A DNA stretch of 53,308 bases from Thermosyntropha lipolytica DSM 11003 (GCF_900129805.1 NZ_FQWY01000016.1:1-53308), one strand, 5' to 3'; numbered from the stretch's first letter, positions 7,912 through 18,000 are shown. Notes: generated from the sequence alone by a model not told the origin. Program-made: numbers and translations.

Positions 7912-8795
7912 TGTTCTTTTATATAATTCAGGAAATCCTGTACCGATTTGCGGCGCGTTTTTTGTTTGGGATATACAACATAAAAAAATCTCTTTATTTT
8001 AGGATCTTTAATCTTCAGCACCTTTACCTTTCTATAGCTATCAATACTGTTTAATGCCCATCTGGATACTATGGATATTCCCATTCCCGATTCTACTACC
8101 GCCAGAACAGCCTCGGTACTCCCCGCCTCCATGTAGATATTAAGATCGTCTTTCCTGACATCATAAGCTGATAAAAGTTCTTCCACCGCTTTGCGGGTTC
8201 CCGATCCTTTTTCCCGAAAAACCCAGCGTTCATGCAAAATCTCTCTTACCTCTACCTCTTTTTTCCCTGCCAGACTATGGCTTTCCGGCACAATAACCAG
8301 CAGTTCATCTTCCATCCACTTAAAACCATCTACCTTGCGGTTATTTATCCAGCCTCCTACCACACCTACATCTAATTCCCTTTCGGCTATACGGCTGAAA
8401 ATCTCTTCTGTATCACCTATATCCATACTTATACTTATATGGGGATACTCATCTTTAAACCTTTTAAGCAGGGGAGGCAAAATATACTGCCCTGGTATAG
8501 TGCTGGCCCCGATATAAAGTTTCCCTTTGCGGCTTTCGGCTATTTCTTCCATAGCCCTTTCTGTCTTTTCCACTGCTTTCAAAACTTCCCGGGCATGCTG
8601 ATATAAAACCTCGCCCGCTTCGGTAGGCTTAAGCCTCCTTCCCGATCTTTCCAAAAGCAAAACCCCATACATATCTTCCAAAGCCTGTATCTGTTTGGTT
8701 ACAGCTGGCTGGGAAAGGCCGAATTCTTCAGCTGTTTTGGAAAGATTTTGCGTTTCCACTACCCGGATATAAGTTTTTAAAAGGTTAATATTCAT
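7890..8795 (-). CDS. LysR-family transcriptional regulator
   Basis: A 301-residue LysR protein. The N-terminal winged helix (NLSKTAEEFGLSQPAVTKQI, residues about 17-36) is followed by a linker helix and a periplasmic-binding-like effector domain starting at GKLYIGASTIPGQYILP. That phrase is common to the CysL-like and selenium-metabolism-associated LysR subgroups. It lies 12 bp after the SufB/D-like gene on the same strand, so it may sense sulfur or redox state and control the Fe-S genes. That role is inference. Confidence 0.88.
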   Translation of the reverse strand: MNINLLKTYIRVVETQNLSKTAEEFGLSQPAVTKQIQALEDMYGVLLLERSGRRLKPTEAGEVLYQHAREVLKAVEKTERAMEEIAESRKGKLYIGASTIPGQYILPPLLKRFKDEYPHISISMDIGDTEEIFSRIAERELDVGVVGGWINNRKVDGFKWMEDELLVIVPESHSLAGKKEVEVREILHERWVFREKGSGTRKAVEELLSAYDVRKDDLNIYMEAGSTEAVLAVVESGMGISIVSRWALNSIDSYRKVKVLKIKDPKIKRFFYVVYPKQKTRRKSVQDFLNYIKEQGKSLGF

Positions 8796-8807
8796 ATATT
8801 CACCTGC

Positions 8808-9731
8808 CTATCTTAAAAAACCGTTTAATATAGTCTCAATAGCCTCTTTTTCCGTAAGGCCCAGCGACATAAGCTTTATAAGCTGTTCCCCGGCAATCTT
8901 TCCTATGGCTGCCTCATGGGTAAGTACCGCATCGGCATCTTCAGCTATAAGGGCAGGAATAGCCTTTATTTTAGCATTATCCATTATAATAGCATCACAT
9001 TCCACATGGCCAAAACACGCTGCTTTGCCCGTAAGAGATGCTTTAAAAAGCTGCCGTGAAGAATCCTGAGCTACAGACCTGGATAAAACCTGGGCACTTC
9101 CCTTACTCCCTTCAATATATATATCAATATTTGATTCAGCATTTTGCTCTCCATGAGTCAAAAGCCTTTCTATGATCTTTAAACTAGCTCTTTCACCTAT
9201 ATAGGCTACCGTAGTCCGGCAGGTATCATCTACGCCTCTTATCTGCACCATCTCCAGTTCGGCACTAGCGCCTGCTTCCAGCCTTATAACGGTAGAAGGG
9301 TTTAAAACCTTCTTTCCCTGGCTTTTTCCCTGCCCGTAATGTTTCTCCACATACTTTAGATGAGCTCCCTTTTTTACTATTATCTCATGTATCCCGTCAT
9401 GTCTCGATTCGCTGTGGCTTTCATTATGTATACCACAACCAGCAATTATAGTAGCTTCAGCCTCTTCCCCCACAATAAAAGTATTGTAAACCTTATCCCT
9501 AAATCCAGGTTTAGTCAGAATAACCGGTACATGCACCTTCTCATTCCTTATGCCCGGTTTTATTTCTACTATAAGTCCCCCGTGCTCCGGATGGGAGCTT
9601 ATCTTTATACCGGAAGAAGAACTCCTTATTATAGCTTCTCCATCTTTGCGGATGTTAACTGCTCCGGAAGGAACACCTTCTATGCCTGCTACCTCTTTTA
9701 AAATCTCGACATCCAGCTTATTCAATTCCAT
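8808..9731 (-). CDS. Short SufB/SufD-family Fe-S assembly protein
   Basis: A 307-residue SufB/SufD-type beta-helix protein, shorter than proteobacterial SufB (about 490) or SufD (about 420). The recognisable core includes LTHGEQNAESNIDIYIEGSK, RSVAQDSSRQLFKASLTG and ALIAEDADAVLTHEAAIGKI, matching the conserved end where SufB and SufD contact SufC. This single-scaffold type paired with SufC corresponds to the minimal SmsC/SmsB arrangement known from archaea and anaerobes. Its ATG lies inside the end of sufC, a 14-bp overlap that implies translational coupling. Confidence 0.85.
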   Translation of the reverse strand: MELNKLDVEILKEVAGIEGVPSGAVNIRKDGEAIIRSSSSGIKISSHPEHGGLIVEIKPGIRNEKVHVPVILTKPGFRDKVYNTFIVGEEAEATIIAGCGIHNESHSESRHDGIHEIIVKKGAHLKYVEKHYGQGKSQGKKVLNPSTVIRLEAGASAELEMVQIRGVDDTCRTTVAYIGERASLKIIERLLTHGEQNAESNIDIYIEGSKGSAQVLSRSVAQDSSRQLFKASLTGKAACFGHVECDAIIMDNAKIKAIPALIAEDADAVLTHEAAIGKIAGEQLIKLMSLGLTEKEAIETILNGFLR

Positions 9732-10464
9732 ACACCATTTCTCCCCTGCATTCCATTCTGCGTTTGCATTCTATCTCATCTCTTATAAAAGGCCACACCT
9801 GATCTGGCCGTCCCCTTACATCAATTACCCCATCTTTTATCACTATAATCTCATCACAAACCGGAAGCACGTTTTCATTGTGCGTAATAATAATAGCTGT
9901 AGAATCGCTACCTTCTTTATAATTGCTCATTATTATGTGAATAAGCTTCTGTATCGTCCACAGGTCAACCCCCGCCTCCGGCTCGTCAAAAATACTTATC
10001 CTGGCTCTTCTGGCTAAAACCTGGGCTATCTCAATCCTTTTTATTTCTCCTCCGCTTAAGCTGGTATCCAGCTCTCTTTCCAGATAGTCTTCCGGACATA
10101 AACCTACATCCCGCAAACTTTTGCGCAAAAGGGCCTCATCCATATCCGGATTAGCAATCTTCAGCAAATCCTGTACCGTAATCCCTTTAAAACGTGGGGG
10201 CTGCTGAAAAGCATAAGCAATACCTTTTCTGGCTCTCTCGGTCACCGAAAGACTGCTTATCTCCTCCCCGTTAAGGTAAATCTTCCCTCCGGTATTTTTA
10301 TATATCCCCATAATAACTTTGGCCAGAGAAGTCTTACCTCCCCCATTGGGACCGGTTATGCCGTAAAGCTTGCCTGGCTTAAATTCCACACTTATCCCTT
10401 TTAATATTTCCTTATTTTCGCCATGGTCTTCCACCGCCATAGCTACATCTTCTAATATCAGCAA
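9718..10464 (-). CDS. sufC: Fe-S assembly ATPase SufC
   Basis: A 248-residue cytoplasmic ABC ATPase of the SufC type. Walker A is GPNGGGKTSL, the signature LSGGEIKRIEIAQ carries the SufC-typical EIKR variant, and Walker B is ISIFDEPEAGVDLW. It powers the SufB/D scaffold during Fe-S cluster assembly. The start is a TTG with a GGGAGG site eight bases upstream. It is first in a sufC-sufB/D-lysR operon. There is no SufS, SufU or SufE here, so sulfur may come from the NifS encoded at 40591. Confidence 0.9.
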   Translation of the reverse strand: MLILEDVAMAVEDHGENKEILKGISVEFKPGKLYGITGPNGGGKTSLAKVIMGIYKNTGGKIYLNGEEISSLSVTERARKGIAYAFQQPPRFKGITVQDLLKIANPDMDEALLRKSLRDVGLCPEDYLERELDTSLSGGEIKRIEIAQVLARRARISIFDEPEAGVDLWTIQKLIHIIMSNYKEGSDSTAIIITHNENVLPVCDEIIVIKDGVIDVRGRPDQVWPFIRDEIECKRRMECRGEMVYGIE

Positions 10465-10696
10465 TTTATTAACCTCCCGCTTTTCTCCGCCTGTATTATA
10501 TCCGGTATTATAATAGATTTTATCATTACATAAAGTTATATTACAAGAAACCCTTCATTAAAAATCAATTTTAGTACAACCGGTATAAATATTCAAAATT
10601 ATTGGGCAAATTTATTACTTTTATTCATAAAATATAATAGCATAAATTTAGGAAATTTTACTTTTATATAATGAATAATTTAAAAAAATTATTCTA

Positions 10697-10924
10697 TTAT
10701 TCCAGCAACTCGACTTCAACGGCTTCTGCCATACCACGTCCCAAAGCTATCTTGGCATTTCCCACCTGCAGTACCAGAGGACCATTAAAAGGATGGCTGG
10801 ATAAAAGTTTTAATTCCGTTCCCGGTATCAATCCTATTTCAAAAAGCCTTCTTTGTCCGTTAACTCCTTTTTTTATCTCTTTTACCCTGGCTTTCTGGCC
10901 TGGGCGCAGCTCAACTATTTTCAT
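10697..10924 (-). CDS. feoA: FeoA ferrous-iron transport accessory protein
   Basis: A 75-residue SH3-like FeoA protein. Typical features are the LRPGQKARVKEI start, RRLFEIGLIPGTELK, and the closing GRGMAEAVEVE. It helps FeoB import Fe2+. It follows feoB by 14 bp, the reverse of the more common feoA-feoB order. An AT-rich inverted repeat (GAATAATTT/AAATTATTC, 10673-10694) lies just after the stop and may act as a weak terminator. Confidence 0.9.
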   Translation of the reverse strand: MKIVELRPGQKARVKEIKKGVNGQRRLFEIGLIPGTELKLLSSHPFNGPLVLQVGNAKIALGRGMAEAVEVELLE

Positions 10925-10938
10925 ACTATCACCCCTTT

Positions 10939-12714
10939 TCAGGCTGGTAAAATAAGATTAAGCACCATCCCTACAGTAAAAGAAGTAAGCAAACCTAACA
11001 TTATTATCTTTATAAGCCCCTTTACCCCTATTTCCCGTATGGTCATCACCATAACCGGCAAACAGGGAAGCGAAAGGGCAATCATACTTATGGCAATGGT
11101 GGCCTCGCGCGGAGTTAAAGGCAAATTAAGCAAAACCAGAGGAGCTAAATACCGCTGGAATATAGTAATCAATACTGCTACCAGAGCTTCAGCGGGAATA
11201 CCAAAAAGGATTCTAGAAAATTCTTCTAATTCTCCAAGATATTGTAATACACCGGATTCGATAAGTGCACGGATGATAATGCTCATAACCAGCAAAAGAG
11301 GCAGTATTTCCGTAAAAAAACCGGAAAAACGCATTTTTATCTTGTTCCACACATTATTCCATAAGGGCAGCCGGAGGGGAGGAAGTTCATAAATAAAGAT
11401 TTCTTCCCGCGGATTTAGACGGCTCAAGATCCAGCCCAGAACCATGAGGGTTGTCAGCATAGTCAGCATAATAGTAAGCAGAGAAGCATTAAAAGCACTT
11501 ATAACCGAAGTTAATATACCCAAAGTAGCCGCACAGGGTATAACAATACTGAGCAGGGTTATAACAATAAATCTCTGGGCATAATCAGGCATAATGCGGG
11601 TAGCCAGTACCGCCGGGGTACGACACCCAAATCCTAAGGCTAAAGGGATTACCGCCTGCCCCGAAACTCCAAAAAAACTTCCTATCCTTTCCAGGGCTAC
11701 TGAATAACGAGGTAAAAGCCCGGTATCTTCGATTACTGACATAATAATACTTACCATCAGCATAGCCGGCATGATTATAGTAAAAGGAATTATCAGCCCT
11801 TCCGGAACGGCACGAGCTAGAATAGTCCCCAACATCCCTTCCGGCATAACCTGCAGGATAAAATGGGACAAAAACCTGTTTACCGGTTCTAAAAAAAGGC
11901 TTATCGGCCCTTCACTCAATTCAATAAAGCGCAAAAGTATTAAAAAAGCCAGATAGGCACAGGCCAAAAGCAGCATAGTACCCAAAACCGGCTTATCCAC
12001 CACATCCTGTATCCTATCAAGCAGCAGCTTTTCTCTCCGGTCAGCTCTGCTTACCACCATCCCTACAATAGTTTTAGCCTTTTCTGCTCTTTTAAAATCC
12101 GCCAGCGTAGCGCAGGTCATCTGGGGAATAGAACAGCGGTTGCAATGTTCACTACTACATCCTACTGTATTGTCCAGGTTTATGACCTGTACCGGCCGGG
12201 CATCGGTTTTGATTTTTCCTTTCTTCCACCTGTCGGCATGCTGCAAAAGCAAGTCCTGCAGTTCAAACAGTCCTTCTCCCGTAGCTGCGGAAAAAGAAAT
12301 TACCGGCACCTTCAGGAGCTTTTCCAGCATCTTAACATCTATCTTCAAACCCAAAAGCCTTGCCCGGTCTATCTGGTTTAAAACCACAATCACCGGCAAG
12401 CCTGTTTCTATTATTTCCAGAGTTAAAACCAGGTTGCGTTCCAGATTAGCCGCATCGACAATATTTAAAACCAGATCAATATCTTTATTTTCTAAGAGCT
12501 CTTTTATTACCTGTTGTTCTTCTCCTGCCGAAAAAAGCGAATAAATCCCCGGTGTATCATAAATAACAAAATTCCTCCCCGCCAGCTGCAGTGAAGCTTC
12601 ATATATGTCAACCGAAGTTCCAGGATAGTTAGATATAAAAACCATACTTCCTGTAAGCCGGTTTAATACTGAACTTTTGCCGACATTGGGATTACCCAGC
12701 ATAACAATATGCAT
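10939..12714 (-). CDS. feoB: Ferrous-iron transporter FeoB, with a cysteine insert
   Basis: A 591-residue membrane GTPase for Fe2+ uptake. G-domain motifs are GNPNVGKSS (G1), SNYPGTSVD (G2), DTPGIYSL (G3) and NQID (G4). The C-terminal part has about eight membrane helices with two gate repeats. Between the G domain and the membrane part is a cysteine-rich segment, CSSEHCNRCS, with another Cys shortly after. The protein is shorter than the roughly 700-residue classical FeoB. I chose the ATG at 12714 because AGGAGG lies at the right spacing. An ATG at 12735 is upstream of that site. A Fur box lies upstream. Confidence 0.93.
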   Translation of the reverse strand: MHIVMLGNPNVGKSSVLNRLTGSMVFISNYPGTSVDIYEASLQLAGRNFVIYDTPGIYSLFSAGEEQQVIKELLENKDIDLVLNIVDAANLERNLVLTLEIIETGLPVIVVLNQIDRARLLGLKIDVKMLEKLLKVPVISFSAATGEGLFELQDLLLQHADRWKKGKIKTDARPVQVINLDNTVGCSSEHCNRCSIPQMTCATLADFKRAEKAKTIVGMVVSRADRREKLLLDRIQDVVDKPVLGTMLLLACAYLAFLILLRFIELSEGPISLFLEPVNRFLSHFILQVMPEGMLGTILARAVPEGLIIPFTIIMPAMLMVSIIMSVIEDTGLLPRYSVALERIGSFFGVSGQAVIPLALGFGCRTPAVLATRIMPDYAQRFIVITLLSIVIPCAATLGILTSVISAFNASLLTIMLTMLTTLMVLGWILSRLNPREEIFIYELPPLRLPLWNNVWNKIKMRFSGFFTEILPLLLVMSIIIRALIESGVLQYLGELEEFSRILFGIPAEALVAVLITIFQRYLAPLVLLNLPLTPREATIAISMIALSLPCLPVMVMTIREIGVKGLIKIIMLGLLTSFTVGMVLNLILPA

Positions 12715-12745
12715 ATAACTGCCTCCTGCCTTCATGGATATTAAT

Positions 12746-12764
12746 ACTAATAATCATTATCATA
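12746..12764. promoter_or_regulatory. Fur box upstream of feoBA
   Basis: ACTAATAATCATTATCATA matches the core of the GATAATGATAATCATTATC consensus. It lies 32-50 bp upstream of the feoB start, between fur and feoB, and implies iron-dependent repression of feoBA. Confidence 0.75.
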
Positions 12765-12780
12765 TACACCCTGCAAAATT

Positions 12781-13218
12781 CTATTTTCTCATCTTTTCTC
12801 TACACTCAGGACAATAGCCATAAAACTTGAGTTCATGATCAACTATTTCAAAACCCCTAGCCTCCAGACGACTTTCCAGCTCATTGAGCAGATCTTCCTC
12901 AAATTCATATATATGGCCACATTTGAGGCAGACAATGTGGTGATGTTGATGGGTATCCTCATCCGACAGTTCATAGCGAAACTTGCCGCCCTCAAACATG
13001 GTTTTATAGAGAATATCCATACTGGCAAGCTTCTCCAGGGTTCTATAGACAGTAGCTATACCAATATTAGGCATTTTTTGCTTGGCTTCCTGTAAAACTT
13101 CTTCCGCACTCAAATGCTTACCCCGGTTATCCAGCATAACTTCTAAAACTGCTTCCCTCTGCTCCGTAAGCTTATAGTTATTCTCTTTTAACTTTTCGGT
13201 GATCTTTTTATCCATCAT
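12781..13218 (-). CDS. fur: Fur-family metal-responsive repressor
   Basis: A 145-residue Fur protein. The N-terminal winged helix includes LTEQREAVLEVML and GIATVYRTLEKL. Metal-site signatures are HQHHHIVCLKCGHIYEFEED and a second CxxC (CPECR) near the C-terminus, together a structural zinc site. Its position directly before feoBA, with Fur boxes before both, favours an iron sensor over PerR or Zur. ATGs at codons 1 and 2 are both possible behind GAGGGAG. Confidence 0.9.
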   Translation of the reverse strand: MMDKKITEKLKENNYKLTEQREAVLEVMLDNRGKHLSAEEVLQEAKQKMPNIGIATVYRTLEKLASMDILYKTMFEGGKFRYELSDEDTHQHHHIVCLKCGHIYEFEEDLLNELESRLEARGFEIVDHELKFYGYCPECREKMRK

Positions 13219-13233
13219 GCTCCCTCATTGTCC

Positions 13234-13255
13234 GATAATGATTATCATTGTTATC
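13234..13255. promoter_or_regulatory. Fur box upstream of fur
   Basis: GATAATGATTATCATTGTTATC is a near-perfect Fur box with overlapping hexamer repeats, 16 bp upstream of the fur start. It implies that Fur represses its own gene. Confidence 0.82.
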
Positions 13256-13292
13256 TTAATATTATAATAACATATTTTTAGCCAAATATAAA

Positions 13293-13568
13293 TTAATCTT
13301 TAGAGGGATACCAGCCCTTCTTAACCCTTCTTCTCTGCTCAAAAAGTTCCCGTATCGTCCAGAGATTTATAAAACCGAAATACCCCCAGAATATCGAACA
13401 GGTTTCATCAGTACTCACCAGCGATAAATAAATACATACTAATCCTAAAAGCAGAAAGAGTATCCAGGGCCAGGTTCCCAGATGGTATTCGATTTTTACT
13501 ACCAGCACATGATAAATACCAATTGTAAGAAATACCAGAAGACCAAAAAGTATTCCCGTTAAATTCAT
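13293..13568 (-). CDS. Small membrane protein of the DUF4491 type
   Basis: A 91-residue protein with three hydrophobic segments. The C-terminal pattern LWTIRELFEQRRRVKKGWYP matches what I recall of DUF4491 proteins, which end in a basic motif with ELFEQ and GW(Y/F)P. Function is unknown. It follows yibE/F on the same strand. Its ribosome site is the 3' end of a run of twelve Gs (GGGGAG, six bases before ATG), see the homopolymer entry. Confidence 0.75.
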   Translation of the reverse strand: MNLTGILFGLLVFLTIGIYHVLVVKIEYHLGTWPWILFLLLGLVCIYLSLVSTDETCSIFWGYFGFINLWTIRELFEQRRRVKKGWYPSKD

Positions 13569-13576
13569 ACTTTTCT

Positions 13577-13588
13577 CCCCCCCCCCCC
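13577..13588. repeat. Twelve-base C/G homopolymer in the DUF4491 gene leader
   Basis: Twelve consecutive Cs on the plus strand give G12 on the coding strand, placed immediately upstream of and merging with the Shine-Dalgarno site of the DUF4491 gene. Such tracts are prone to slippage. Its exact length could also be a sequencing artefact. Confidence 0.85.
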
Positions 13589-13609
13589 GTTTCTTTAATA
13601 AAAGATGTT

Positions 13610-14761
13610 TTAAAACTCTTTCCCATAAGACACTGTTTTTTCCTCTTTAGCCAAAATACCTGCCAGGAAAGCTGTAAGGGGAACACAGAATATCAAGCCT
13701 ATACTGCCAGCCAGAGCCCTTACTATTTCTGTAGCAATCATTTCCGCATTAAATATCCTTATCCCCGGTGTATTATAAGCTATAAAAAGGAGCAGTAAAG
13801 GCAAAGCACCCCCGGTATAGGCCAGAATCAAAGTGTTAGCCATAGTACCCATAATATCCCGTCCAACATTCATCCCGGCTCCGATAAGCTGAGCTTTCGC
13901 AAGTCCTGGATTAGCCCTTTTTATCTCATCTACCGCCGAAGCTATCGACATAGCTACATCCATAACTGCTCCCAGAGCCCCGATTATAATGCCGGCAAAT
14001 AAAAGCCCTTTCATATCCACCTCAAAGTTATCTACATAGAGAAGCATACGGCTTTCTTCCGTCGCATATCCGGTTAAATGCGCCAGATCCCCTATATACA
14101 TGGCAATAAGTCCGGCAACAATTACCCCACCTGCCGTTCCCAGAGTAGCAGCTACTGACTTGCGGCTAATCCCGCCTATTATAAACATAGTTAGAAAGGT
14201 AACGCCTATAAGGACTAACACGGTAACCAGCACCGGGGAGTACCCCTGCATAAGTGCCGGTAAAAGGATTTTATAAATGCCTAAAATGGTAAAACCTAAA
14301 GCCACCAGCGATTTAAACCCTTTTATACCGCCAATAACTACCAGGGATAATATAAAAAACAGGGCTAAATAGCCAAGATAGGAGCTCCTTGCCATATCGG
14401 CAATATACACTTCCGCAAGTTTACCATTTTCTTCGGTCATATATAAAACCACTTTATCCCCGGGCTTAACCTCTAAATCCCAGCCTTTACTGCCTGACAG
14501 CGAATTACGCGCTTCCATAACTTTGCCTTTATATTTTCCCGACATCACTTTTACCTTCACGATTTGTTCGGTAAACATACTTTCCTGCGCCTCTGGGGTA
14601 GAGCTCGCATCGTTTACCTCCAAAACTAAAGCCTTTTCATATTTTTCAAGCACCAATTCTTCCCCGGCTTTTATCTCTGCCTGTACAGGCAGGGTACAGA
14701 AAAGCAGCATATAAAAACACACAAAAATTATAAAGCCAATTACATCCTTAATCCTTGCCAT
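13610..14761 (-). CDS. YibE/F-family membrane protein
   Basis: A 383-residue protein. An N-terminal hydrophobic signal or anchor (about 8-28) is followed by an extracytoplasmic domain of about 100 residues, then seven or eight membrane segments. The membrane core has the family-typical stretches GVTFLTMFIIGGISRKSVAA, IGALGAVMDVAMSIASA and GRDIMGTMANTLILAYTGG. YibE/F proteins are widespread in Gram-positive bacteria and their transport role is unproven. It is upstream of the DUF4491 gene on the same strand, so the two may share a transcript. Confidence 0.87.
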   Translation of the reverse strand: MARIKDVIGFIIFVCFYMLLFCTLPVQAEIKAGEELVLEKYEKALVLEVNDASSTPEAQESMFTEQIVKVKVMSGKYKGKVMEARNSLSGSKGWDLEVKPGDKVVLYMTEENGKLAEVYIADMARSSYLGYLALFFILSLVVIGGIKGFKSLVALGFTILGIYKILLPALMQGYSPVLVTVLVLIGVTFLTMFIIGGISRKSVAATLGTAGGVIVAGLIAMYIGDLAHLTGYATEESRMLLYVDNFEVDMKGLLFAGIIIGALGAVMDVAMSIASAVDEIKRANPGLAKAQLIGAGMNVGRDIMGTMANTLILAYTGGALPLLLLFIAYNTPGIRIFNAEMIATEIVRALAGSIGLIFCVPLTAFLAGILAKEEKTVSYGKEF

Positions 14762-14925
14762 AAATTATCCCCCCTTTTAAAAATTCGTTTATATTTTATC
14801 ATAAAGCTTTCTTTAATCCACAAATATAATCCACAACTATTCAGCTCAATTAATTCAAAGATAAATACAATAACTTTGCTATATCTATTAAGGCAGCTTT
14901 CTCTGGTTAGGTAATTATTACTGCT

Positions 14926-14982
14926 TTAAAAAAAATCTTTTATCTACCTTAAACTTTTGGTAGATAAAAGATTTTATCACAA
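14926..14982 (-). terminator. Strong terminator after the NuoEFG-like operon
   Basis: A perfect 17-bp stem (AAAATCTTTTATCTACC at about 14932-14948 with its complement at 14959-14975) has a 10-nt loop and A/T-rich flanks on both sides, so it may work in both directions. It lies about 50 bp past the stop of the 1061-residue subunit. Confidence 0.82.
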
Positions 14983-15031
14983 AATAAATGTTGCCAATAA
15001 TATTTTATATTAAGTTATACAAACTCTCTTA

Positions 15032-18000
15032 TTACTTGCATAATGCATCACCTAATTCATTTATAACCATAATATTATCCTTGCCATGGGGAGAAGATAC
15101 TACTCGATTAAGTTTAATAACCTCATTACCCAGACTCCAATAAGTTCCTTCTACTTCCCAGGAAATAGAACCTGGTAAAACTACATCAGCTATTTTTGCC
15201 GTCTCATGCATATAAGGAGCAGATACTACAAGTAACTCAACATCTTCTCTAAAATCAGCCCCAAGCTTCCCTTCCCCTACGGGATCTTCTCCCCAAACAA
15301 AAACTGCTCTAGCTTCTTTTTTCTCTAATTTATTAACCAAAACATGAGCATCACCTACGCCCAAGCTCAAAAGTCCATTAAAATTAGCTCCTCGCGTAAT
15401 ATAGATAACCTTGCTTCCCCAGTGATGGGCAAGAATTCCCAGTTCCTCTATAATATCTTTATTTATTCTCGCCCCATCTAATAAAAACATGGTTTTCCCT
15501 GAAGACAACAATTGATAAACTGTGATCCATGGTGAATCTGAACCACTTGTATTTTCATTATTTATAATCGCCTGCATTTCATCCAGGAAAATCCTAATAT
15601 TTTCTATTTTCACCAATGCTTTATCCGCAATCAAACCAGGTTCAGGTCCTACCAATATGAGCTTGGCTCCTTCGCTCACCGCTCTTCTTGTCTTCACCAG
15701 AGCAATAGGATAATCCTTAAATTCTCCTGCTACCAGAATAGTGTCAGCATTTTCCAACTCCTCTAAAGAACAATCATTCACCTTACTTAGCATTTTTTCC
15801 GGCAAGCAGTGCGAAAAACTACCTATATACGAAGATGCAAAGCACTGTTCACTTAGTTTTTGTACCGCCTTTATTTCCTCCATGGTATAAGCCGGGGAAA
15901 TACTAAAAATTATGTTAGAAGCGGGCAACTGGCTAACTTTTTCTCTGATATACGCATATGCTTCTTCCCATCCTACTTCGGTAAAGACCCCGTCTTTCCT
16001 GAGCAGAGGCCTTAAGATTCTCTCACCTGCCCCTTCATGGGCAAAACGTCCATTAAAACATAAAAGTCCATTATCAACAGGAAGCACTTTATAAATTTTA
16101 TTCCCTTTGTAAAATAGTTTTTGCCTGCATCCTGTATTGCAGAAAGAGCATACGGAAAACTCTGTCTCCAGCTTTAAAGGAACTTTTTTTAATTTTTGGC
16201 TATTTTCAACCAGGGCACCAGTAGGGCATACACTCACACACTGCCCACAGGTAATGCATTCTGTTTCTTCTAGAGGGAGATTAAACTCTGGCTGCACCAG
16301 GACATCAAAGCCGCGATTCACATAACCTAAAGCCGTAACTCCCATCACTTCATCACATATCCGCACACAAAGGCCACAAAGAATACATTTATCCGGTTCC
16401 CGTATTATATAGTCATTATAGTCGACAGGAACATGTATATGCTTTGCCCCTTGTAGCCTTTCAGGGTTAACTTCATGCCGGTTAGCATATTGTATAAGCT
16501 TACATTCAAAATAATCTAAACAACCGCATTCCAAGCATCTTTTAGCTTCATTTACTGCTTCTTCTACAGTATAAATAGCACTTACCTGTTTAAAATTATT
16601 CTTTCTTACTTCGGGAGGAAGATGTCTTATCTCTACTCTAGATTGCTTGGGATAGCAAGATAAATCTTCCGGAGTCATCTGCCTCTGCACATAATAAGAT
16701 TTAGATAAAGGTAAAATATGCCCCCTAAGATAAGAATCTATAACCTGAGCTGCTTTTCCCCCCTGGGCTACTGCTTCGATAGCTATTTTAGGTCCAGCAA
16801 CCACATCGCCGCCAGCAAAAACCCCCTCCAGGTTAGTCATAAAAGTAGTTTCATCTACTTCTATCGTTCCCCACCTATTTAAACCTACACCCTCAAGTCC
16901 CTCTGTATTTACCTGCTGTCCAATAGCGGCAATAATCATATCTGCTTCTATAATTTCCACTTCACCTGGTATAGGGACAGGTTTTCTGCGACCTGAAGCA
17001 TCCGGTTCTCCCAGCTGCATCTTTTGCATTTTTATCGCTCTAACTTTGCCATCTTGGGCTATTATTTCTTCAGGAGCTACTAAAAACTTAAAAATAACCC
17101 CTTCTTCTTCTGCTTCTTTAACTTCAATATCCTCTGCCGGCATCTCAGATCGGGTGCGTCGATATAAAACCATAACTTCTTCTGCTCCCATCCTTATTGC
17201 TGTACGCGCCGCATCCATAGCTGTGTTTCCTCCGCCTATTACTGCCACTTTTCGTCCTATCTTTATCGGTTCTTTCATAGCTACCCGTCGCAAAAACTCA
17301 ATACCGCCCACTACACCTTCACTTTCTTCCCCCGGGCAACCGATTTTAGAAGAAACCCAGGCTCCTATACCTAAAAAGACTGCATCATATCTGCTTCTAA
17401 GCTCCTCAAGCTTAACATCAACCCCTAAACGGGTATTAGTTATAATATTTACTCCCAATCTCGTTATATAGCCTATTTCTTTATCTAAAACAGTCTTAGG
17501 CAATCTGTACTCGGGTATCCCGTATCTCAGCATTCCTCCCGGCTCAGGCATAGCTTCATATATATCAACTTTATGTCCCTTAAGGGCTAAAAAATAGGCT
17601 GCCGTAAGCCCAGCAGGTCCTGCGCCTACTACCGCTACCTTTTTACCGCTTACCTCTTTAACCTCTGGCAGATAAGGATCAACAGCTTGTAGATTATAAA
17701 AACCAGCAAAAGCCTTTAATGCTGCAATAGCCACCGCATCATCTACCATTTTACGCCGGCATGCTTCTTCACAGGGATGAGGGCAAACCAAACCTATACT
17801 GGCAGGTAAAGGCAGTTTTTCCATGATAAGCGATACAGCTTCTTTATACTGGCCATTAGCTATTAAGCCTACATATCCCTGACAATCCGTATTAGCCGGA
17901 CAGGCTTTAAGACAAGGAGGACGACAATCGCCAGTATGATCGGAAAGCATAAGATTTAGCGTATTCTGCCGCGATTTTACAACCCGGGGGGTATCGGTAT

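Noticed and set aside
13408-13686. 92-residue minus-strand frame crossing the G12 tract and overlapping yibE/F and DUF4491
   Set aside because: It overlaps two better genes, and its middle is simply the G tract read as Gly codons. It could only matter as a slippage product.
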